From assembly GCA_039029455.1 (NCBI GenBank), contig JBCCGE010000068.1, forward strand, positions 1-16,769: DNA of 16,769 bases, given 5' to 3'. Made by a program: the position numbers and the translations under genes. A model generated the notes under the pieces. That model did no database searches. It was given only the letters and a program-made list of their open reading frames with translations, and had not been told where the DNA came from. The stretch comes from JBCCGE01 sp039029455 (GTDB lineage: Bacteria; Pseudomonadota; Gammaproteobacteria; Arenicellales; Poriferihabitantaceae). Shown here piece by piece: positions 7,819 to 13,475 of the stretch. Position 1 is the stretch's first letter. The number at the start of each line of letters is the position of its first letter.

Positions 7819-8400
7819 ATGAAAATATCTGAGATCTTTAGGTGCCGTCATCTGCTGTGCGCCTTCGTCCTCAGTTTGACGACGTTATCGCCGTATGCGA
7901 TTGCTCAGTCTGAAACCGACGATGAAGTTCAGTCTGATACCACTGTTGATAGCACCGCTGCGGACTCACAACGAGCGAAGATCCTCGACTATTTGTCGAA
8001 AGAGCGAGTGGTGATCCCTGGGGTAGGGTTTGAGAATGCGCGTCTTGGAGCTTCTCTTGATGAAATACGGATTCGACTCGGGGAGCCGGATTCAGTCCGT
8101 GTGACCGGATTGTTGAAGAATACGCGCGAACTGTTGTATCGACCGGATGACAACACGATTATTGTGTTTGGTGGCCGGGACGTTGTTGACGAAATTACGA
8201 TTCAGGGGGTTCAGGGTTCGTTTACACGCACGCGCAAAGGCATAACTTTTGGGATGAAACGAAGCCGAATCAGACGCATCATTTTTGATGAGCCCGATAA
8301 GATTCGTAAAAATCGACTGGAGTATCGATCGCAGGGCATTAATTTCGTTTTTGACAACGATCTGCTGACTCGGATGGTGGTGTATAGCCGCGAGGACTAG
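7819..8400 (+). CDS. Exported protein of unknown function with two tandem BamE-like repeats
   Basis: A 193-residue protein with a signal peptide (hydrophobic segment about residues 11-29, likely cleavage after AIA before QSETD), then an acidic Ser/Thr/Asp-rich linker to about residue 50. The mature part has two related halves: RLGASLDEIRIRLGEPDSV with a LLYRPDDNTIIVF strand pair (about 75-130), and GITFGMKRSRIRRIIFDEPD with LEYRSQGINFVF (about 141-191). The pattern (amphipathic helix, G/E-PD turn, then two strands) resembles small BamE/SmpA-like folds; that is inference. ATG 7819 is chosen because AAAGGGGG lies 5 nt upstream and the signal peptide then starts normally; ATG 7801 is an alternative. 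It follows pmbA by 24 nt and probably belongs to the tldD-pmbA transcript. Function not recognised. Confidence 0.82.
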   Translation: MKISEIFRCRHLLCAFVLSLTTLSPYAIAQSETDDEVQSDTTVDSTAADSQRAKILDYLSKERVVIPGVGFENARLGASLDEIRIRLGEPDSVRVTGLLKNTRELLYRPDDNTIIVFGGRDVVDEITIQGVQGSFTRTRKGITFGMKRSRIRRIIFDEPDKIRKNRLEYRSQGINFVFDNDLLTRMVVYSRED

Positions 8401-8461
8401 CAGTCTTACGCCGGGCGGGAACCTGAGATGCGCAGCATCCGAATAAACATGTAAAACGGAA

Positions 8462-8977
8462 TCAGCCCAACTTCAGATCAGACAACAACGGTTCCAGCTC
8501 GGTCAGTGCCTTTTTGTAAACGGCGCGTTTGAATGGGACGATTGAGTTCAGCGGGCGCCAGTAGTCGACCCACTGCCAGTGGTCGAACTCAGGATTTGGT
8601 GATTTCCTCAAATCAACCTGCGATTCAGCACCCACGAGCTGAAACAAAAACCATCGCTGTTTCTGGCCGCGAAATTGACGGGTCCTTCTGAAATGTCGTT
8701 TTTTCGGTGCGTAAGGAACATCGTATCGAAGCCACTTGTCCGTCGAACCCAAAAGTTCAACATCATCAGGCCGAAGGCCTACTTCTTCATAAAGTTCTCT
8801 GAAAGCCGCCTGTTTTGCGGTCTCCTGTGGTTCGATACCGCCCTGAGGAAACTGCCAGCCATCGTGACGCACACGTCGGGCCCATAGCACCTGTTGGGAT
8901 TGATTGCAGATTATGATTCCGACGTTTTTACGATAGCCGTCTCTATCAAGTTCGTTATTTTGAACAATCGCACCCAT
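8462..8977 (-). CDS. rppH: RNA pyrophosphohydrolase (Nudix)
   Basis: RppH removes pyrophosphate from 5'-triphosphorylated mRNA and so triggers RNase E decay. The Nudix box is complete: G46 x5 E52 x7 R60-E61-L62-Y63-E64-E65-V66-G67-L68. Other signature segments are DRDGYRKNVGIIICN, WARRVRHDGWQFPQGGIEP, YDVPYAPKKRHF and the PEFDHWQWVDYW block. The length of 171 residues agrees with other RppH proteins. The start gives an N-terminus a few residues longer than that of Escherichia coli RppH. No Shine-Dalgarno is visible upstream, and the best promoter would place the transcript start at the ATG itself. It converges with the small exported protein gene across a 61-nt spacer with no clear terminator. 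Confidence 0.96.
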   Translation of the reverse strand: MGAIVQNNELDRDGYRKNVGIIICNQSQQVLWARRVRHDGWQFPQGGIEPQETAKQAAFRELYEEVGLRPDDVELLGSTDKWLRYDVPYAPKKRHFRRTRQFRGQKQRWFLFQLVGAESQVDLRKSPNPEFDHWQWVDYWRPLNSIVPFKRAVYKKALTELEPLLSDLKLG

Positions 8978-8983
8978 GCTTTT

Positions 8984-9012
8984 ATCGTATGGGTTCTAAT
9001 CTTGTTTGACAA
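8984..9012 (-). promoter_or_regulatory. Strong sigma-70-like promoter for rppH
   Basis: Read on the minus strand, -35 TTGTCA (9012-9007, five consensus matches) and -10 TACGAT (8989-8984, four matches) are separated by exactly 17 bp. Transcription would begin about 7 nt after the -10, at 8977, which is the first base of the rppH ATG. Confidence 0.45.
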
Positions 9013-9053
9013 GTCCCGACTGATTGTGGGGTGATTTAGACTGCTTGTAAGCT

Positions 9054-9968
9054 TCAGCGATCCGCTTTTTGTCGACGGTTTCGGCAATGGAGTTCCGTGA
9101 ATTCCAGAAACTCCTCCATTGCTCTGAGTCTAAATTTTTGTCGTTGATATACGATCGAAAAAGGCCGTCGGATTGAGGGTTCCAGTGGTACCGCGTGCAG
9201 TGAGCCCAGCGCCAGTTCCTTTTCGAGCGTGGCTATCGACTGCACCGAAATACCGAGTCCGGCAACGACGGCGCTTTTTACCGATTCCGGGCTGCCGAAC
9301 TCCATGATGATATTGAGCTGATCCTGATCGATGCCCTGATCGGTCAGGTGATTAATAACGACTTCCCGGGTGCCCGACCCTTCTTCGCGGCTTATGAACG
9401 CAAAATCTGTAAGTTCCGAGGCGCGAACCGCTGGCTGATTTGCGAGCGAATGACCCGGCGGGCAAATGACGACCAGTTCATCGTCCCAAACGACTTCGGT
9501 AATCAGGTTTTTGTTGTTTACCGGGCCCTCGACTATTCCGATGTCGATTTCATTGCTCTCAACCATGTGAATAATGCCGTTTGTGTTGGCGACATGAAGT
9601 CGAAGCTTTACATGGGGAAATTCAGCCTGGTAAGCGCCGAGAATACTGGGTATGAAGTATTCGCCTATGGTTGTGCTTGCACCGACGACCAGAGGTCCCT
9701 GTACATCACCAGTCAATGTCCGGACTTCATTGTCCATCTCATTGTTCAGTGCAATGATCTGATCGGCGTACCTTTTTACCAGTTCGCCTGCCTCTGTAAG
9801 ATTAATTTTGTTGTGGGTTCTGTCGAACAGTCGAGTATTGAAGTATTCCTCGAGCTGTCTGATCTGAAAAGTTACCGCAGGTTGTGTCATATGCAGTGAC
9901 TCTGCGGCTTTGGTAAAGCTCAAAAGTCGTGCAACGGTGGCGAATACTTGAAGTCGTCTGTCGGCCAT
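9054..9968 (-). CDS. LysR-type transcriptional regulator
   Basis: A 304-residue LysR-family regulator. The winged helix-turn-helix covers about residues 1-64 (FTKAAESLHMTQPAVTFQIR, then LFDRTHNKINLTEAGE), followed by the linker helix and a two-lobed effector domain (GPLVVGASTTIGEYFIPSILG from about residue 91; EIDIGIVEGPV; SREEGSGTREVV; VAGLGISVQS). The SREEGSGTRE segment is typical of the CysB/CbbR/YeiE side of the family, where it lines an anion or small-ligand site; which ligand is used here cannot be read. It lies 47 nt after the PilT-like gene on the same strand and 76 nt before rppH, so it may be cotranscribed. There is no divergent neighbour, so no obvious single target operon. No good Shine-Dalgarno is visible. 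Confidence 0.93.
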   Translation of the reverse strand: MADRRLQVFATVARLLSFTKAAESLHMTQPAVTFQIRQLEEYFNTRLFDRTHNKINLTEAGELVKRYADQIIALNNEMDNEVRTLTGDVQGPLVVGASTTIGEYFIPSILGAYQAEFPHVKLRLHVANTNGIIHMVESNEIDIGIVEGPVNNKNLITEVVWDDELVVICPPGHSLANQPAVRASELTDFAFISREEGSGTREVVINHLTDQGIDQDQLNIIMEFGSPESVKSAVVAGLGISVQSIATLEKELALGSLHAVPLEPSIRRPFSIVYQRQKFRLRAMEEFLEFTELHCRNRRQKADR

Positions 9969-10015
9969 AACGAATAGGTTGTGAAAGCAGGTTGTTGGAG
10001 CGTTTTCAGTGGACG

Positions 10016-11119
10016 CTACAGCAGACCGGACAGTCGGAGCTTCATATCCGTGCGGCTGGTTGCAAATTCGAGTGCAGTTTCCATGTCTATTTTCTTCTCG
10101 CGGACGAGTTGAGACAGGTGTACGTCAAAGCTCAGGACCCCTTTGGTGACGTTGTCGCCCTGCATGAGACGCGCGATGTCACCGACCTTTACCGGGTCAA
10201 GCATCAGCTCCCGAATTCGGGCCGATATTATCATGTACTCGCAGGCAAGTACGCGCCCGATGCCGTCAATAGCGGGGATAAGTCGTTGAGCGACAACAGC
10301 CCTAAGATTCTGAGCCATCTTTACCCGGATGGTGTCCTGCTTCTCTGATGGAAAGGTGGCGATAATTCGAGTGATTGTGTCGGGAGCCGTCGGAGCATGG
10401 GTCGTTGCAAATACCAGATGGCCGGTCTCGGCCGCGATCAACGCATTCTCGATAGTTTCGTTGTCTCTGAGATCAGAGATCAGAATCACATCAGGGTCCT
10501 CGCGCATGGCGGCAACAATCGACATACTGAAACTGACCGCATCAATACCGATGTCGCGCTGTGAGAACAGGGCCCGCTTGTTTGTGAATATGAATTCAAT
10601 CGGGTCCTCGACCGTCAGCACATGTTTGGGAAAATGCTGGTTGATCTCTTCCAGCACGGCAGCGAGTGTGGTGGACTTGCCGTTACTTGTGGCTCCGGAA
10701 ATCAACACCAGTCCGCGCTGCAGGTGCGCCAGTTTTTGCACCATCGGTGGTAAACCGAGTTCTGTAATGCTGGGAATCTGATGCCCGATTATCCGATTCG
10801 CCATCGCCAGTTTGCCGCGCTGGCGGAAGATGTGCACCCGCAAAGTCCCCTTGTTCTGAAAATCCAGCGCGGTGTCGATCTGATGATTTTTGGCGAGATC
10901 CGCTTTCTGATCCGGTCGCAGCATAACCTCCATCAGGTTGTCCATGTTTTGCGACGTAAATACCTGTTCGTCGTCCATGGGGTACAGCTTGCCATCAACT
11001 CTCAGACTGGGCTTGAGGTCTGACCGAATATGAATATCGGACGCCTTAAGTTTTACGGCGGTATCGTAAATTCTCTCAACAAAAGAAAATTCGGGCAATT
11101 GGGATAACGCGTCGGACAT
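10016..11119 (-). CDS. Divergent PilT/PilU-like secretion ATPase
   Basis: Hexameric GspE/PilT-family ATPase, 367 residues, of the retraction (PilT/PilU) branch. The N-terminal PAS-like domain begins ASDIHIRSDLKPSLRVDGKL. The ATPase core has IPSITELGLPP, Walker A GATSNGKSTT (142-151), an Asp box LTVEDPIEF with E171, Walker B VILISDLRD (211-219) and a His box ATTHAPTAPDTI (238-249). Three motifs depart from typical PilT/PilU, which read GPTGSGKSTT, VGE-M/L-RD and TLHT: Walker A has S-N for G-S, Walker B has Asp (D216) for Glu, and the His box is altered. The core catalytic residues K148, E171 and H241 remain. It is not beside other pilus genes here; the next gene downstream is a LysR regulator. 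It may be an accessory retraction ATPase (PilU-like) or belong to another machine. No strong ribosome binding site is visible. Confidence 0.87.
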   Translation of the reverse strand: MSDALSQLPEFSFVERIYDTAVKLKASDIHIRSDLKPSLRVDGKLYPMDDEQVFTSQNMDNLMEVMLRPDQKADLAKNHQIDTALDFQNKGTLRVHIFRQRGKLAMANRIIGHQIPSITELGLPPMVQKLAHLQRGLVLISGATSNGKSTTLAAVLEEINQHFPKHVLTVEDPIEFIFTNKRALFSQRDIGIDAVSFSMSIVAAMREDPDVILISDLRDNETIENALIAAETGHLVFATTHAPTAPDTITRIIATFPSEKQDTIRVKMAQNLRAVVAQRLIPAIDGIGRVLACEYMIISARIRELMLDPVKVGDIARLMQGDNVTKGVLSFDVHLSQLVREKKIDMETALEFATSRTDMKLRLSGLL

Positions 11120-11289
11120 ACCAAGTTATTTTTTGATAAATTATGTTGCGCCATTGAAGCGCCCCCCACACACAGTCAACTCTCACCGAGGCATATGGCT
11201 GTGAATCGTGATTCCATCAGACTACATTCACATCCGGGAGTGTATCGTATTCACCATATTCTGTCAGTACGTCTCAATCGGGAATGTTC

Positions 11290-11319
11290 TTGATTTTCAA
11301 TTGTCTGACGTCATATATA
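11290..11319 (+). promoter_or_regulatory. Candidate promoter of the BI-1/YccA-type gene
   Basis: TTGATT (11290-11295) and TATATA (11314-11319) are 18 bp apart, placing the transcript start near 11326. The inverted repeat at 11327-11347 follows immediately. The 11120-11407 spacer otherwise contains only AT-rich sequence and an 8-bp palindrome TGACGTCA (11306-11313) inside the spacer of this promoter. Confidence 0.35.
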
Positions 11320-11326
11320 CATTCAA

Positions 11327-11347
11327 AGTTTATATGCAATATAAACT
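11327..11347. repeat. Perfect 9-bp inverted repeat with 3-bp centre (operator-like)
   Basis: AGTTTATAT (11327-11335) and ATATAAACT (11339-11347) are exact reverse complements around GCA. The compact 21-bp dyad is typical in size for a dimeric regulator site and lies at the predicted transcript start of the BI-1/YccA-type gene. The regulator is unknown. Confidence 0.5.
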
Positions 11348-11407
11348 GACCGGCAGGTTAAAATATTGCTAAACTGTGTTTAATCTAAATTCTATTTGAG
11401 ATACAAA

Positions 11408-12076
11408 ATGGCTAGAGTTGATTCCGTTATCGAGCGCTCCGGATCCAGAGGGATCGAGATCAATAGCGTCCTTCGTAACACCTACATGCTGCTTGCAATG
11501 ACATTATTGTTCAGCGGCGTAGTTGCTGGCGTGGCAATGCAGCTGAATTTGCCTCACCCGGGTCTGATCATTTCGCTTGTCGGGATGTTTGGATTGCTTT
11601 TCCTGACCAGCAAGTTTCGTAACTCGTCACTGGGAATATTGATGGTGTTCGCGTTCACAGGATTTATGGGGTACACCCTGGGTCCGATCATCAATTACTA
11701 CGTATCAGCGGTCGGCAATGGAGGTCAGCTCGTAATGACCGCGTTAGGCGGAACCGGAGTTATTTTTGTTGCACTTTCGGGATACGTATTAACCACCCGC
11801 AAAGATTTCTCTTTCATGGGTGGAATGCTGATGGCCGGGATTCTTGTTGCGTTCATCGCCGGGCTGGCTGCGATCGTGTTCTCCATGCCGGCATTGAGCC
11901 TGGCTGTCTCCTGCATGTTTATCCTGCTGATGAGTGGTTTGATTCTCTATGAAACGAGCGAGATCATTCATGGGGGAGAAACCAACTACATCATGGCGAC
12001 CATTACGCTCTACATGACGATCTATAATCTGTTCACCAGCCTGCTGCACCTGCTGGGCATATTTGGTGACGAATAG
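11408..12076 (+). CDS. Bax inhibitor-1/YccA family inner-membrane protein
   Basis: A 222-residue integral membrane protein of the BI-1/YccA (TMBIM, UPF0005) family. Seven hydrophobic segments can be placed at about residues 24-45, 52-68, 75-95, 108-128, 137-158, 161-181 and 198-217. The conserved C-terminal signature is present as YETSEIIHGGETNYIMATITLYMTIYNLF (11951-12037). Escherichia coli YccA binds the FtsH protease and slows degradation of membrane substrates; other members conduct calcium or protons. Which applies here is unknown. ATG 11408 is chosen because GAG at 11398-11400 gives correct spacing and the family N-terminus fits; TTG at 11396 is less likely. It is a single-gene unit ended by a strong terminator. 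Confidence 0.94.
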   Translation: MARVDSVIERSGSRGIEINSVLRNTYMLLAMTLLFSGVVAGVAMQLNLPHPGLIISLVGMFGLLFLTSKFRNSSLGILMVFAFTGFMGYTLGPIINYYVSAVGNGGQLVMTALGGTGVIFVALSGYVLTTRKDFSFMGGMLMAGILVAFIAGLAAIVFSMPALSLAVSCMFILLMSGLILYETSEIIHGGETNYIMATITLYMTIYNLFTSLLHLLGIFGDE

Positions 12077-12093
12077 CCGATCAGTGATCGCAT

Positions 12094-12124
12094 AAAAAAG
12101 GCCCGCACTAGCGGGCCTTTTTTT
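12094..12124. terminator. Bidirectional rho-independent terminator
   Basis: An A-run, then the stem GGCCCGC (12100-12106), loop ACTA, GCGGGCC (12111-12117) and a 7-T run form a textbook intrinsic terminator. The A/T arms extend the pairing. It is T-rich on both strands and lies about 20 nt from the stop codons of two convergent genes, so it serves both. Confidence 0.95.
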
Positions 12125-12143
12125 ATGCTTTCCCTAAATTGAA

Positions 12144-12803
12144 CTACATCGAATAAGCCAGAACGTTGATCTTGCCCAGATCGGAAAAGCGAATTTGCCC
12201 ATGAGGCGTCGCGGGATTCGTGTAAATCATCGTATCGAACCGCTTAAGCTTGATGACCGAATGGGGAAACTGGCTGGACATGCCCTGACTGCGTCTTTCG
12301 TCTGTCGTATGGATCAGCACATATTTGGCGTCGCTCAGCCGACCGTCCAGTGTTGCCACGACTCTCAAACGATTTGGTCGGAAAATGGGTCGTTCATAGC
12401 TGAACGGAAGATCGTGAAGCGCGGCTATCGGCGTAAATTGCTCATTAAGTAGTGTAACGGCCGGGAAGAAAATTTCCGGTTTCGAGGTGTTTCCACGAAA
12501 CTGCAGAAAGCTCTCTATTTGCAGAAGGATGGGTTTTTCCGTATCCGGCAACGCGATTGCTTCCACGTAGGATTTTCCCGTATCAAGACTCACTACGGGG
12601 TCCGTGGAATCGATATACAGTCTGGCTTTAAAGTTTGCGGGAAGCTGCTTGTATCCGAGTTCTGACAGCGAATCGCAGCACGAAGGGGTCTGATTCAAAG
12701 ACCGGACTGGCGCGTCGGGAACCGTATTTTTCCCGGGAAACGAAGAGCAGCCGCTCAGCGCGACAAACATCAGAATACAAAAAAGCTGCGAAAAAACTCT
12801 CAT
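12144..12803 (-). CDS. MalM-family outer-membrane lipoprotein
   Basis: A 219-residue lipoprotein. The start at 12803 gives a compact lipoprotein signal (MRVFSQLFCILMFVALSGC) with lipobox LSGC, acylated Cys19 and Ser at +2, which favours the outer membrane. The frame extends upstream to 12941, but that extension would bury the signal and the candidate promoter at 12860-12887 lies inside it. The mature part matches the MalM (maltose operon periplasmic protein) pattern: a CCDSL segment, FKARLYIDSTDPVVSLDTGKS, a YVEAIALPD strand, then FFPAVTLLNEQFTPI. MalM function is poorly known even in enterics. No maltose transport or maltodextrin gene is adjacent here, so a maltose role should not be assumed. 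Confidence 0.8.
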   Translation of the reverse strand: MRVFSQLFCILMFVALSGCSSFPGKNTVPDAPVRSLNQTPSCCDSLSELGYKQLPANFKARLYIDSTDPVVSLDTGKSYVEAIALPDTEKPILLQIESFLQFRGNTSKPEIFFPAVTLLNEQFTPIAALHDLPFSYERPIFRPNRLRVVATLDGRLSDAKYVLIHTTDERRSQGMSSQFPHSVIKLKRFDTMIYTNPATPHGQIRFSDLGKINVLAYSM

Positions 12804-12859
12804 TTGGTTTGAACCGGTTTGCCGAGTAGCACGACGTATAGGTGAACAATCAATTTTGA

Positions 12860-12887
12860 AGTATAGGACAAAATACCAATGAGTCAC
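12860..12887 (-). promoter_or_regulatory. Candidate promoter of the MalM-family lipoprotein gene
   Basis: On the minus strand, GTGACT (12887-12882) and TATACT (12865-12860) are 16 bp apart, four and five matches to the sigma-70 consensus. The transcript would start near 12853, giving a leader of about 50 nt to the chosen ATG at 12803. Confidence 0.4.
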
Positions 12888-13086
12888 CACGAAATACGTG
12901 TAATTCCTGTGTTCGGTCAATCCCGTGATCCGCATACTCACCGCGATTGCGACTGAAGGGTCTGTTACGCAAGGGGCTGAACATCAAAGAGTGAAAAAGA
13001 GGTCATTGTAAGTGACAAAATTTGGCAGATGTGGGTGGCAGGCGTTCTTGCAGTAGCGGTATTACTGTGATAGAAAAACAATCAAA

Positions 13087-13112
13087 TTCAATAATTTAGA
13101 TGAATTATTGAA
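13087..13112. promoter_or_regulatory. Perfect 10-bp dyad, candidate enhancer-binding site
   Basis: TTCAATAATT (13087-13096) and AATTATTGAA (13103-13112) are exact reverse complements with a 6-nt centre. The centre lies about 157 bp upstream of the predicted sigma-54 start, a usual place for a bacterial enhancer-binding protein site. No T-run or gene end is near, so a terminator is unlikely. Confidence 0.5.
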
Positions 13113-13228
13113 GACAAATTAGAGAAAAAAGCAGATAGACGGCAGAATTTGATCGATTAGTGTGAATATTTCGCGGATAGACGTAAAATTCAAGTGAAAT
13201 AAGTTGGATTTGTTCCGGATACCCCATT

Positions 13229-13245
13229 CTGGCATGAATTTTGCA
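13229..13245 (+). promoter_or_regulatory. Sigma-54 (RpoN) promoter
   Basis: CTGGCATGAATTTTGCA matches the RpoN consensus YTGGCACGrNNNTTGCW at every specified position but one (T for C in the -24 block). The GG and GC doublets have the required spacing. Transcription would begin near 13257. The only downstream gene on this strand is the large surface protein. Confidence 0.8.
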
Positions 13246-13418
13246 AGCTAATGGATTAAAGCTAAGCGGCTGGATCTGACAGATGCCCCCTTACAGTGCA
13301 TCAATCGGAGACCATCCCGGAAGAGAGTTCGCATAGATTGCGATCGTGGTTGTCAGGGGAATGAGGATTCGGAGCATCGGCTTCGTGTCGGACAACGCCT
13401 GTCACCGCGACAGAAAGT

Positions 13419-13445
13419 GAGACCACTGTGTTGATGTGTGGTCTC
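13419..13445 (+). repeat. 5' UTR hairpin ahead of the surface protein gene
   Basis: GAGACCAC (13419-13426) pairs perfectly with GTGGTCTC (13438-13445) around an 11-nt loop. It ends 19 nt before the Shine-Dalgarno (GAGG, 13465-13468), so it could affect ribosome access or mRNA stability. No T-run follows. Confidence 0.5.
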
Positions 13446-13475
13446 GTCAGAGAAGTGGCAGTTTGAGGGCGTTTT

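Larger units (their letters stand above)
12942..13475. other. Gene-free regulatory region upstream of the giant surface protein
   Basis: About 530 bp with no convincing gene. The middle (about 13070-13200) is clearly AT-rich compared with its surroundings. It holds a perfect 10-bp dyad (13087-13112), a sigma-54 promoter (13229-13245) and a leader of about 220 nt with a hairpin (13419-13445). I looked for a cyclic di-GMP riboswitch in the leader and recognised none. Confidence 0.7.

Noticed and set aside
8401..8461. Terminator between the small exported protein gene and rppH
   Set aside because: Only a 5-bp GATGC/GCATC stem with no T-run is present.
12804..12941. 46-residue N-terminal extension of the MalM-family protein
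   Set aside because: It would place the lipoprotein signal internally, has no family resemblance, and overlaps the candidate promoter.
13036..13052. Second sigma-54-like element (TGGCAGG...TTGCA)
   Set aside because: The spacing between the GG and GC doublets is one base too long, which RpoN does not normally tolerate.
13029..13070. Short hydrophobic ORF MWVAGVLAVAVLL in the gene-free region
   Set aside because: Only 13 codons, no ribosome binding site at its ATG; the longer in-frame reading (VSDKIWQ...) lacks a normal start codon.
13257..13475. Cyclic di-GMP riboswitch in the surface protein leader
   Set aside because: Sought because adhesins are often under such control, but the conserved GEMM core segments are not present.
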